A stretch of DNA of 13,663 nt from Legionella genomosp. 1 (GTDB taxonomy: Bacteria; Pseudomonadota; Gammaproteobacteria; Legionellales; Legionellaceae): NCBI GenBank assembly GCA_945865355.1, contig CAMBDN010000042.1, positions 1 through 13,663 of the forward strand. The letters run 5' to 3'. The notes beneath the pieces were generated by a model. The model was not told where the DNA came from, searched no databases, and saw nothing but the letters and a program-made list of their open reading frames with translations. The translations under genes and the position numbers were made by a program. This document shows, piece after piece, positions 5,775 to 13,211 of the stretch; position 1 is the first letter of the stretch; each line of letters starts with the position of its first letter.

Positions 5775-7184
5775 CTAAATCGGGAAAAATACCTTCACAA
5801 TTAACCCGGTACCAACAGGCGGTGATCCGAGCTCTACTCGTCCTTTATGTAAGGCCGCAATTTGTTGCACAATGGCAAGCCCTAAGCCGCTTCCTGAGCT
5901 TTTATTACCCAGTACTCTGAAAAATCGTTCAAAGACACGTGGTTGCAGCTCAATGGGTATACCTTGACCATTATCACTCACTTCAAAGACGGCTTCATTG
6001 TGATGTTGGTATACTTTTATATCAACAATACCGCATTTTAAGCAATAACGAATTGCGTTATCGACTAAATTACGAATTAAAATACTGATAGCGGTAGGAT
6101 TACCAGAAAAAGTTGGTGTGTTGTCATCGGCTTCAAATGCAAGTTCAATTTGCTTTTCAATGGCAGCTGGAGCCATCATGGCCAGCACTTCACGTGTAAT
6201 CTTAGTTAAGTTAACTTTATCAAGCTCATGGATGCTTGCTGCTTCAGGTAATAGACTGCTCATCGTTAATAATTGCTGAACAATGTGGGTGCTGCGGTTA
6301 ACGCTAGCAATCAATTTTTGCAGTGCTACATTTTTTTCCTCAATACTATTGGTATTTAAAGCAACCTGGGCCTGGGTTTTTATAGCCGCCAAGGGGGTAC
6401 GGAGTTCATGCGCTGCGTCTGCAGCAAAACGTTTTTCGCGTTCAAAGCCCTCTTTCAGTCGGAAAAATAATTTATTTAACTCATCAATAAGCGGTTTGAT
6501 TTCCTGCGGAATCCCTTTAATATTTACGGGCTCCAAGTGAGTAGGCTCTCGGTTCGCCACTTCTTGTGCAACTCGATCCAGGCTGTCTAGGCCCCTACCA
6601 ATAATGATCCAAATTAGCAGGCCGGATAAAGGAAACGTTAATAGCATGATATATAAATCATCTTGAGCAATACGATGGCCCAATTCATTACGGGTATCAT
6701 AGCGTTCCGCTAAAACCGTGCGGATGCCTGGCTTGTTGTTATAGGTGGTAAACACGCGCCATTTTTGGTTACCGATCTTTTTATCGCTAAATCCGTCGAT
6801 TTCGGCTGTCAGTGGAATTTTAGGTGCATTGGATGAATGTAGCAGTAGTTTTCCACCATCAGTCCATACCTGGAAATTAAATTTATCCAAGTAATGCTCT
6901 TGTGGTTCCTCGTCAAGCGGAGGGCTTTGAGAGTAACTTTCAACTTTTTGTGGGATTGTTTCTAATGTCTCTTGAATTTTCATTAGAGGTCGTTGGTGGA
7001 GATCATCACCTAATAATGCTTGATAAGACAGCGCTGAAATAGCCATTAACGTATCTAGGTGCTCTTGTATATCTTTTTGGTCTAAGTAATAGTTACCAAT
7101 TGCTGTTAGCGTTGTAGTAATTGTAATTGCCAACAACAGGTTGATTAATAAAAACTTCCGGATCGATGATTTCACGATACTCAA
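5775..7184 (-). CDS. pmrB: Sensor histidine kinase, PmrB-like
   Basis: This inner-membrane kinase partners the response regulator encoded just upstream. The 469-residue protein has a first membrane helix at about 11-31, a periplasmic loop at about 32-177, a second helix at about 178-197, then HAMP-like and catalytic regions. The phospho-acceptor is H259 in AAHELRTPLAAIK. ATP-binding boxes follow: N-box RNLVDNAIRY (372, 376), DNGQG (404-408), FERFFR and GSGLGL (431-436). The loop contains two ExxE motifs, ETLE (72-75) and EPQE (93-96), the type that binds ferric iron in Salmonella PmrB. Legionella PmrAB is known to control Dot/Icm effector genes. The start overlaps the pmrA stop by 4 bp. The general class resembles QseC as well; the PmrB name rests on the partner, the motifs and likely genus. 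Confidence 0.8.
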   Translation of the reverse strand: MSIVKSSIRKFLLINLLLAITITTTLTAIGNYYLDQKDIQEHLDTLMAISALSYQALLGDDLHQRPLMKIQETLETIPQKVESYSQSPPLDEEPQEHYLDKFNFQVWTDGGKLLLHSSNAPKIPLTAEIDGFSDKKIGNQKWRVFTTYNNKPGIRTVLAERYDTRNELGHRIAQDDLYIMLLTFPLSGLLIWIIIGRGLDSLDRVAQEVANREPTHLEPVNIKGIPQEIKPLIDELNKLFFRLKEGFEREKRFAADAAHELRTPLAAIKTQAQVALNTNSIEEKNVALQKLIASVNRSTHIVQQLLTMSSLLPEAASIHELDKVNLTKITREVLAMMAPAAIEKQIELAFEADDNTPTFSGNPTAISILIRNLVDNAIRYCLKCGIVDIKVYQHHNEAVFEVSDNGQGIPIELQPRVFERFFRVLGNKSSGSGLGLAIVQQIAALHKGRVELGSPPVGTGLIVKVFFPI

Positions 7185-7849
7185 ACACTATCATTTTTTT
7201 CAGCCATATAACCTACGCCACGAATGGTGCGGATAAAGTTGGCATTCAGTTTTTTACGTAGATTGTGAATATGAACTTCTAAAGCATTGCTGTCAACATC
7301 CTCATCCCAGCCATAGATGCTTTGCATTAATTGTTCGCGTGATAAGACATGCCCACTGTTTTCCAATAATTTTTGCAACAGTGCAAACTCCCTGCGGGGA
7401 ACGTTGACGAGGACTTCATCGACCATTACTGAGTGTGCAGCAGGATCAAGTGTAACATTGCGGTATTGCAAGACAGTATCAGCTCGTCCTTGTGATCGCC
7501 GAATCAATGCACGAACCCTGGCGCTAAGCTCATTGAGATCAAAGGGTTTGATAATATAATCATCAGCACCACAATCCAAACCTTTGACCCTACTTTCAAC
7601 CGACTCTCTAGCTGTCAGGATGATAACAGGCGTTGCATTGCCGTCATGTCGGATGGCTTGTAAAAGACCAATTCCAGATAGTTTTGGTAAACCCAAATCT
7701 AAAATAATCAGCTCAAACGACTCTGATTTGAGTGCACCTCGGGCCGCTTCTCCGTCTTTTAGCCAGTCAACAATATAACCGAACTGGGTCAGTCCTGTTT
7801 TAACGGCATCTCCAAGCAATTCATCGTCTTCGACTAGTAACAATCGCAT
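7181..7849 (-). CDS. pmrA: OmpR-family response regulator, PmrA-like
   Basis: This is a two-component DNA-binding regulator activated by the downstream kinase. The 222-residue protein has a receiver domain (about 1-115) with the acidic pocket E7-D8-D9, phospho-acceptor D51 in LIILDLGLP, T79 and K101 in IIKPFD. A winged-helix OmpR domain (about 125-219) follows, with VPRREFALLQKLLENSG, LEVHIHNLRKKL and IRTIRGVGYM. This places it in the PmrA/QseB subgroup. In L. pneumophila PmrA activates many effector and some dot/icm genes through tandem TTAA half-sites. AAGGAAA precedes the ATG. It lies 17 bp after yciB and overlaps pmrB by 4 bp, so the three genes are probably one operon. PmrA versus QseB cannot be settled from motifs alone. 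Confidence 0.85.
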   Translation of the reverse strand: MRLLLVEDDELLGDAVKTGLTQFGYIVDWLKDGEAARGALKSESFELIILDLGLPKLSGIGLLQAIRHDGNATPVIILTARESVESRVKGLDCGADDYIIKPFDLNELSARVRALIRRSQGRADTVLQYRNVTLDPAAHSVMVDEVLVNVPRREFALLQKLLENSGHVLSREQLMQSIYGWDEDVDSNALEVHIHNLRKKLNANFIRTIRGVGYMAEKNDSV

Positions 7850-7866
7850 TTATTTTCCTTAACGCG

Positions 7867-8427
7867 TTAAGGGGTGCCTGTGGGCTGTTTTTCTATGTTC
7901 TTTTCTACAATGTGTCTGGTCAAATAAATCGATTGTAGGAAAACAAAAAGCAAAGTAAATCCAGCGCCACCGAATAATTTAAAATTAACCCAAATGTCCG
8001 TATCGTAATAGTAGGCTACGTAAATATTTAAGGCACCCATTAAAATAAAAAACACGGCCCACGCAAAATTCAATCTACTCCATATATTCTGTGGCAAATC
8101 AATATTTCCTTCCATCATTTTTTGTATTAATGTTTTTTTGCCAATAAATGACGAGCCTAAGAACACCAAAGAGGATAACCAATAAATAGCAGTGGGCTTC
8201 CACTTGATGAACCAGGGATTATGAAAAAACAAAGTAGCGCCACCAAGAACTAAGATGAGCGTCATACTGATTAAGTGCATTTTTTCATAGCGTTGGTGCT
8301 GTATGCGATAAAATATCACTTGTAAAAGCGATGCCCCCATTGCTACTGCGGTGGCAACATATATGCCAAATACCTTATAGCATATGAAGAAAATCAGTAT
8401 CGGGAATAAATCGAAAAGTAGTTTCAT
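7867..8427 (-). CDS. yciB: Inner-membrane septation protein YciB (IspZ)
   Basis: YciB is a small polytopic inner-membrane protein linked to cell-envelope synthesis and septation; its biochemical activity is not known. The 186-residue product starts MKLLFDLFPILIFFICYK and has about five hydrophobic segments, as the family does. The signature EGNIDLPQNIWSRLNFAWAVFF followed by GALNIYVAYYY and NFKLFG is diagnostic. Length is close to the usual 180. It is first in an apparent operon with pmrA and pmrB (17 bp to pmrA), a pairing that ties the two-component system to an envelope gene. A predicted extended -10 promoter lies just upstream. Confidence 0.95.
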   Translation of the reverse strand: MKLLFDLFPILIFFICYKVFGIYVATAVAMGASLLQVIFYRIQHQRYEKMHLISMTLILVLGGATLFFHNPWFIKWKPTAIYWLSSLVFLGSSFIGKKTLIQKMMEGNIDLPQNIWSRLNFAWAVFFILMGALNIYVAYYYDTDIWVNFKLFGGAGFTLLFVFLQSIYLTRHIVEKNIEKQPTGTP

Positions 8428-8457
8428 TATCTTAAATTAAATGTAAACAGTAACTTA

Positions 8458-8466
8458 AGTATAACA
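8458..8466 (-). promoter_or_regulatory. Predicted extended -10 promoter of yciB-pmrA-pmrB
   Basis: On the minus strand, TGTTATACT gives a TGn extension directly before a TATACT hexamer (8458-8463), 30 bp upstream of the yciB ATG. The nearest -35-like TTGCAA is 20 bases away, too far for a normal spacing, so the extended -10 would have to carry the promoter. Confidence 0.4.
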
Positions 8467-8561
8467 CATGATTTTTAATGAGCTTGCAATTTGCGAATTT
8501 TAGTGGCAATTCTCGCTTAGAGCATCTGATGCGAGCAATAGCAGATACACTTTGCTTCATT

Positions 8562-9983
8562 TTAACCCAGTGTAATTTTTTGGCCCGGACGAAGTGGTTT
8601 GTCATTTATGCCTGGGTTTAGCTTGAGCAATGTGCGGGGATCCGTGTTATTTCGTTTCGCTATCACATTAAGACTATCCCCTGATTTGACAATATACGTT
8701 CCTGTTGGACGACTTTGCCTCCAAATAATCAGTTGTTGCCCAGGGCTTAACGGTTTCTGCGCTATTAAGTGATTCCAACTTTGAATATCTTGTGCTGTAA
8801 CACCATATTTCTGTTGTATTTGTTGGAAGGATTCATTTTTCTGCACGATATGAACGACTTTATATTGCTTAGTCGCAATAAAATGCTGGGTGGGCGTCGA
8901 CGGTGGGGTATTCGTTTGTGACGTCACTGTTGTGTTCTTGCTACTTGGAATGAGCACGAATTGCCCTTTTTTCACTGAGCTCGACTTCAGCTGGTTCAAT
9001 TCTTTGATTAAATTCACCGTGGTGTGGTATTTTTGTGCAATCAAAACCAAATTATCGCCCGCACTTACTTTATGACGCGTCCAGCTCACCCGTTGGTCTT
9101 CTGGCACATTCGCCAAATTTCGACTGAAGTCTTCAACTTTATTGGCAGGAATTAATAGTTTATACGGGCGATAAGGTGCTGTAGCCCAACGGTTGAATCC
9201 TGGATTGAGCTTGAGCAGCTCTCTATAGCTGATACCAGCTAGTTTTGCCGCATGGTTGAGATCGATTTGACTGCCAATATTGACCTCTTCAAAATAGGGG
9301 GCGTGCGGAATATCTGGTAATTGCACGTTATATCGCTGCGGGTTTTGTATCACTTCTGCTAAAGCGAGTAATCGAGGGATGTAAGCTCTGGTTTCTTGAG
9401 GAACATTCAGTGACCAAAAGCTCACATGGCCTCCTGTTAAGCCACTATTTTTAATAACACGCGCCAATGAACCTTCGCCTGAGTCATAAGCGGCAAAGGC
9501 AAGTACCCAATCGCCATTGAAGAAATTATGTAAATACGATAAATAAGTGAGGGCCGCATTGGTTGAAGGACCAATACTTCGTCTACCGTCATACCACCAG
9601 TCTTGTTTGAGGCCTAAATCAGTTCCAGTCCCCGGCATCAGTTGCCAGAGGCCTGCAGCACCTACACCTGAATAAGCAAATGGATCATAAGAGCTTTCAA
9701 TCATGGGGATTAATGCCAGTTCGCCGGGAAGTCTGCGGTTTTTAATTTCGGTGACGATGTGATAAATATAGGGTTCAGATTGACGTGCTAATTTTTGTAT
9801 ATAGCTTGGATGAGCAATAAGCCAGCGGATTTGAGTTTGTACTTCAGGCCGGGTAACTTCATGGCTGAGCGAAAATTGATCACGTAAAGCATCCCAAACG
9901 TTATGAGTGGATTGAGCATTTACTGTTGTTGTAAAGGTCCACAGACTAGATATGACAAATAATATCAGTGACTTAAACTTCAA
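8562..9983 (-). CDS. mltD: Membrane-bound lytic murein transglycosylase D with LysM repeats
   Basis: MltD cleaves peptidoglycan glycan strands from the periplasmic side, forming 1,6-anhydromuropeptides. The 473-residue product has a signal peptide (about 1-23, cleaved near NAQS) with no lipobox cysteine, unlike lipoprotein MltD. A GH23 transglycosylase domain follows with catalytic E96 in PMIESSYDP, then GAAGLWQLMPGTG and the WWYDGRRSIGPSTNAALTYL segment. Three C-terminal LysM peptidoglycan-binding repeats lie at about 304-346, 375-421 and 429-473, and a degenerate one may lie near 233-280. The usual AYN motif reads AYD (Y166-D167) before SGEG. The start is TTG at 9981-9983, with AGGT seven bases upstream; an in-frame stop eight codons upstream of it rules out a longer protein. 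It appears monocistronic, 134 bp from yciB. Confidence 0.93.
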   Translation of the reverse strand: MKFKSLILFVISSLWTFTTTVNAQSTHNVWDALRDQFSLSHEVTRPEVQTQIRWLIAHPSYIQKLARQSEPYIYHIVTEIKNRRLPGELALIPMIESSYDPFAYSGVGAAGLWQLMPGTGTDLGLKQDWWYDGRRSIGPSTNAALTYLSYLHNFFNGDWVLAFAAYDSGEGSLARVIKNSGLTGGHVSFWSLNVPQETRAYIPRLLALAEVIQNPQRYNVQLPDIPHAPYFEEVNIGSQIDLNHAAKLAGISYRELLKLNPGFNRWATAPYRPYKLLIPANKVEDFSRNLANVPEDQRVSWTRHKVSAGDNLVLIAQKYHTTVNLIKELNQLKSSSVKKGQFVLIPSSKNTTVTSQTNTPPSTPTQHFIATKQYKVVHIVQKNESFQQIQQKYGVTAQDIQSWNHLIAQKPLSPGQQLIIWRQSRPTGTYIVKSGDSLNVIAKRNNTDPRTLLKLNPGINDKPLRPGQKITLG

Positions 9984-10235
9984 AGTAACGACCTGGTTTT
10001 AATCATCGGTCTAGCAGTCTACTAAAAAAAACAATTTCAAGAAACCCTTGGTGAATTATAATAATACAAAAAGAATATAATTAAAACACATTGCTGTTGG
10101 CGTTCGATATCACCCATGCTGATGTATCGCACCTTAGATGCGGTCTTTGGAAGTCTTGCTAGACGCTTGGTTCCTGCCGATTAGCTGATGGAGGCTGGCG
10201 TTTTAGAGGAATTGTTATCGGAATCTAAACACGTT
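9984..10235. other. Gene-free stretch upstream of mltD containing a coding-like remnant
   Basis: The part next to mltD (about 9984-10090) is AT-rich and holds its leader; no clear promoter was found. From about 10091 the composition becomes visibly richer in G and C and looks coding. On the plus strand one frame reads YRTLDAVFGSLARRLVPAD, meets a TAG at 10182-10184, and continues LMEAGVLEELLSESKHVLK in the same frame. I do not recognise the peptide. It could be a decayed gene fragment or a dispersed repeat. No tRNA fold or terminal inverted repeats were found. Confidence 0.4.
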
Positions 10236-10996
10236 CTAAAAATTATTTTTTTCTTCACGTAATAATTTAAAAATGGCTAGTGAATCAGAGGACGTTAGCC
10301 CGTGAGCATGGGCATACGCTTGGACACAAGGTAAATGAGTGCGCATAAAAGGGTTTATTTTTTTTTCTAGCGCGATAGTCGAGGGTAGAGAGCACCGGTC
10401 TGCTTTCTCTTGAAGATGGTCGTAATAAGAACGAATAGTGCTGTTTTCTGGCTCAACGCTTGCAGCGAATCTTAAATTTTGCAACGTGTACTCATGTGCA
10501 CAATATACTTTGGTGTCCTTGGGTAAGTTTTTTAATAGCGTGATTGATTCATGCAATGCCTCGATCGTGCCATCAAAAACACGCCCGCAACCTCCCGAAA
10601 ACAAGGTATCTCCACAAAATAACCAACCTTGTGTTGGTTCTTGATAGCATATATGGGTGCTGGTGTGCCCAGGTGTGCTCAATACCCGAAAGGCGAAATG
10701 ATCAATGTGTACGATATCTTCATCTCGGACGGCAAAATTTACTTGAGGTATTCTCTGATCAGCAGGCCCATACACTTTTGTTTTTGGGTAAGCACTCAGC
10801 AATCAGCGATACCGCCTGCATGATCAGGATGATGATGTGTGATAAGAACATTGTTGAGCTTCAGTTTGTTCTGCTTAGCATAAGATAAAACAGGTGCTGC
10901 AGTTCCAGGATCAACACAGGTGAGCGAATGCTCTAATTCATTCACAATGATCCAAATATAATTATCGGTAAATACAGGCAATCCAATAATTGGCAT
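10236..10996 (-). pseudogene. gloB: Hydroxyacylglutathione hydrolase (glyoxalase II), frameshifted
   Basis: GloB hydrolyses S-lactoylglutathione to lactate and glutathione, the second step of methylglyoxal detoxification. The gene spans 761 bp, one base short of a 253-codon frame. The N-terminal part has the metallo-beta-lactamase motif THHHPDH (H54, H56, D58, H59) and then runs into TGA after GGIADC. The next frame continues with LSAYPKTKVYGPAD, TPGHTSTHICY, CGDTLFSGGCGR, CAHEYT and a normal C-terminus ending KNNF. One extra A at 10801-10802 (GAT TTG CTG on the coding strand) would restore GGIADLLSAYPK. Every catalytic motif on both sides is intact, so the break is either very recent or a sequencing error. 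The ATG has AGGAG upstream, overlapping the rlmJ stop, so it follows rlmJ in an operon. Confidence 0.9.
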
Positions 10997-11004
10997 TAGG
11001 ACTC

Positions 11005-11832
11005 CTAATTTTCAATAAGGTAGGAGGAAACGCCTGGATTAAATATTTTACGCAATGTCTCTAATGCTAATTTTATCTCGGATAGAAGTACATAGGGTGG
11101 ATTAATCACCCATAATCCGCAGCCAGTCATTCCGACCCCTGCTGCTTGTGTCAAATAAAATTCAATACGTAATTTACTGTTTGCACCGATATTTTCTAAT
11201 CCCCTGAGTAATTGGGCATGGAGTTTATTGTCAACAATAGGATACCAAACACAGTACACCCCAGTTGCAAATCGGAGATAAGCCGCTTTCAATAACTCGG
11301 GAATTTGGCGGTAATCCGTTTTGATTTCGTAAGACGGATCGATAAAAATTAATCCTCGTCGCTCAATGGGTGGTAATGAAGCATTCAGCTGCTCTAATCC
11401 ATTGCAGTTGTTGTATAAAATGCGTTTGTTTTTTCGGGGCAATTGTTGTAAATGTTCAAATTCGCCAGGATGCAATTCACAGAAGATTTGTCGGTCTTGA
11501 TTACGAAGGTAATGCATCGCGAGTGATGGAGAGCCAGGGTAATAGCGTAAGGTCTGTCCATTATTTAACTGTGAAATACATTGTATGTAAGGAGAAAATA
11601 CATCCGGTAGTTGAGCGTGGTGCTCCCAAAGCAGTTCAATTCCTTGGCGTGCTTCACCCGTTTTTAAGGCTTGCTTGTCCTGCAGATCGTACTTGCCTCT
11701 ACCAGCATGGGTTTCTAAATAAAATAATGGCTTTTCCTTGATGGTCATGTAGTTAAATAGGCGAGCTAATGTTAGGTGCTTGATGACGTCGGCAAAATTT
11801 CCGGCATGGTAACCGTGTTGGTAACTAAGCAT
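11005..11832 (-). CDS. rlmJ: 23S rRNA (adenine2030-N6)-methyltransferase RlmJ
   Basis: RlmJ methylates A2030 of 23S rRNA before the large subunit is assembled, using S-adenosylmethionine. The 275-residue product matches the family from its start, MLSYQHGYHAGNFADVIKH. It continues with YLETHAGRGKYDL, TLRYYPGSP, FCELHP and the catalytic stretch RRGLIFIDPSYEIKTDY. The catalytic tetrad is D165-P-S-Y168 rather than the textbook DPPY of N6-adenine methyltransferases. FATGVYCVWYP and GMTGCGLWVINPP complete the fold. Length is near the E. coli enzyme. The ATG has no recognisable Shine-Dalgarno, but the conserved first residues fix the start. gloB follows after 8 bp. The leader contains CCTCC on the coding strand. 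Confidence 0.95.
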   Translation of the reverse strand: MLSYQHGYHAGNFADVIKHLTLARLFNYMTIKEKPLFYLETHAGRGKYDLQDKQALKTGEARQGIELLWEHHAQLPDVFSPYIQCISQLNNGQTLRYYPGSPSLAMHYLRNQDRQIFCELHPGEFEHLQQLPRKNKRILYNNCNGLEQLNASLPPIERRGLIFIDPSYEIKTDYRQIPELLKAAYLRFATGVYCVWYPIVDNKLHAQLLRGLENIGANSKLRIEFYLTQAAGVGMTGCGLWVINPPYVLLSEIKLALETLRKIFNPGVSSYLIEN

Positions 11833-11862
11833 GTTGCTGTTTTGGCAGGAGGTATTTGCTTG

Positions 11863-11892
11863 AGTATAAAGCCATTAAATTTTTACTACAAT
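11863..11892 (-). promoter_or_regulatory. Predicted promoter of rlmJ-gloB
   Basis: On the minus strand, TATACT (11863-11868) lies 18 bases downstream of TTGTAG (11887-11892). The -10 is good and the -35 weak. Transcription would begin roughly 25 bp before the rlmJ ATG. Confidence 0.4.
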
Positions 11893-11963
11893 CTTAATTG
11901 GATACGACTCCACCCGATTTAAAATTCATTTTGTATGGGTAATAAAAAAAATATTTATTGAAC

Positions 11964-11969
11964 TATACT
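11964..11969 (+). promoter_or_regulatory. Predicted -10 of the small acidic protein gene
   Basis: TATACT lies 31 bp before the ATG at 12001; the region upstream is A-rich without a clear -35. A start site near 11976 would favour the ATG at 12001 over the one at 11989. Confidence 0.3.
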
Positions 11970-12000
11970 TTGTTTGAGGGTGAAATAAATGGAGAAAAAT

Positions 12001-12192
12001 ATGAGCCTGCATAAGGATTACAATGACAATCAGTCTTTTTCTGATTTTAATTATGAAGACGATATAGAAGAGCTAAATCATAAAAAACAAGTGCGACGAA
12101 TGCTTGAAGATCGTCTTGAGCGCAAACGTCTCAAGGCAGAGCTAGAAGATGAATTGGATGGTGAGTTTGATTGGGATGATCTAGAGCGTTAA
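12001..12192 (+). CDS. Small charged PA3496-family-like protein
   Basis: This 63-residue protein is highly charged: an acidic N-terminal half (DFNYEDDIEELN) followed by a helical segment with many Arg/Lys-Glu pairs (VRRMLEDRLERKRLKAELEDEL) and an acidic tail. The RRxLEDxLERxRLxxEL pattern resembles the short PA3496-type proteins of gammaproteobacteria, described as putative envelope-integrity proteins; no activity is established and the match is from memory. There is no signal peptide or membrane helix. Two starts are possible: ATG at 12001 with GGAG six bases before it, or ATG at 11989 with GAGGG eight bases before it, which would add four residues. I prefer 12001. Its stop overlaps the folD stop tail-to-tail. 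Confidence 0.75.
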   Translation: MSLHKDYNDNQSFSDFNYEDDIEELNHKKQVRRMLEDRLERKRLKAELEDELDGEFDWDDLER

Positions 12193-13037
12193 TGAATTCC
12201 TGCGGCAAGTAAGGTGTTTTGCATTAATGTGCAGATCGTCATCGGGCCAACGCCACCAGGAACGGGGGTTATCCATTGCACCCTTTTTTTTGCTTCATTA
12301 AAATCGATATCACCGTGTACAGTTCCGTCTGGACGACGGTGCATGCCTACGTCAATAATAATCTGATTGGCGTGCAACCAATCTGGTTTCACGACGTTAT
12401 AAGATCCTGTTGCTACTACGACAAGCTCGGCATTTTTAATATGGTGTTCGAGTTGTTGTGTTGCAGAATGGCATATGGTTACTGTTGCTTTAGCAATGAG
12501 TAGCTCCATGGCCATGGGTCGGCCAACAATATTCGATGAGCCAACGACGACAGCTTCTTTGCCACGCAGGGAAAGCTGATAATGCTGCAACAATTGAATG
12601 ACCCCATACGGTGTGCAGGGTCTCAATAGAGGGTTCCCTTGGGCTAACCTGCCAAAATTATAGGGATGAAAGCCATCTACATCTTTGTGGGGATTAATAT
12701 GCTCGATGATAGTTGTTGTATTAATGTGTGAGGGCAAAGGTAGCTGCACTAGAATTCCATCGATTTCTGCGTGTTCATTGAGGGTATCAATAAGAGTAAG
12801 AAGCTCCTTTTCGCTGGTTGAGGTAGGTAAATCATATGCATATGATTTGAGACCAATTTCATTACAGACTTTGCGCTTGTTATGAACATATATGGAAGCG
12901 GCTGGATTGTCGCCCAAGAGAATGACCGCAAGCCCTGGCGGTCGATGTCCCCGCAGGGTACGTTCTGCAATGACTTGTTTGATATTACTTTTGATTTCGC
13001 CAGCAACTATTTTGCCATCAATTAGCGATGCGGTCAT
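12189..13037 (-). CDS. folD: Bifunctional methylenetetrahydrofolate dehydrogenase/cyclohydrolase FolD
   Basis: FolD converts 5,10-methylene-THF to 10-formyl-THF in two steps, feeding purine and initiator-tRNA formylation while making NADPH. The 282-residue protein has normal length and all hallmarks: Y50 and catalytic K54 in SIYVHNKRK, DGILVQLPLP, KDVDGFHP with D121, the nucleotide-binding VVVGSSNIVGRPMA, and TPVPGGVGPMT near the C-terminus. ATG at 13035-13037 is the conserved start (MTASLIDGK); only a weak AGGA lies upstream. It converges on the small acidic protein gene, and the two TAA stops overlap (12189-12192). It is divergent from pilM. Confidence 0.97.
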   Translation of the reverse strand: MTASLIDGKIVAGEIKSNIKQVIAERTLRGHRPPGLAVILLGDNPAASIYVHNKRKVCNEIGLKSYAYDLPTSTSEKELLTLIDTLNEHAEIDGILVQLPLPSHINTTTIIEHINPHKDVDGFHPYNFGRLAQGNPLLRPCTPYGVIQLLQHYQLSLRGKEAVVVGSSNIVGRPMAMELLIAKATVTICHSATQQLEHHIKNAELVVVATGSYNVVKPDWLHANQIIIDVGMHRRPDGTVHGDIDFNEAKKRVQWITPVPGGVGPMTICTLMQNTLLAAGIH

Positions 13038-13068
13038 AAAATATTTTTATCCTGTTTTATTTGCGCTG

Positions 13069-13097
13069 ATTATGAAATAGCGCGGTGTATAATGCAA
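13069..13097 (-). promoter_or_regulatory. Predicted sigma-70 promoter of folD
   Basis: On the minus strand, TTGCAT (13092-13097) and CATAAT (13069-13074) are separated by 17 bases, placing the start site about 25 bp before the folD ATG. Both hexamers are close to consensus. Confidence 0.5.
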
Positions 13098-13211
13098 TTT
13101 ATAATAGGTTACGTTAATATCACTTAGGATTGCACAAGAATGGAAAGTTAATTTAGGCGCGATCCTTGGCACATATGGAAAATGTTTAACTGCTTCATGG
13201 AGAAGAGACAC

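Noticed and set aside
8500..8530. CTCGC/GCGAG inverted arms downstream of mltD as a terminator
   Set aside because: Only 5 bp of stem with a long loop and no T-run on the mltD strand.
10091..10235. Possible tRNA or structured RNA in the gap between gloB and mltD
   Set aside because: No cloverleaf arms, CCA end or consistent stems could be found; the stretch looks more like protein-coding remnant.
11847..11898. Perfect AGGAGGT followed by a short TTG-started frame on the plus strand
   Set aside because: The frame is only 12 codons, there is no supporting promoter, and the motif falls within the rlmJ leader of the other strand.
13113..13128. GTTAATATCACTTAGG upstream of pilM as a second PmrA box
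   Set aside because: The half-sites are 10 bp apart rather than 11 and the second half departs from TTAAK.
13165..13190. TTGGCAC followed by TGG before pilM, like a sigma-54 promoter
   Set aside because: The -24 element fits, but the required GC-containing -12 element at the right spacing is missing.
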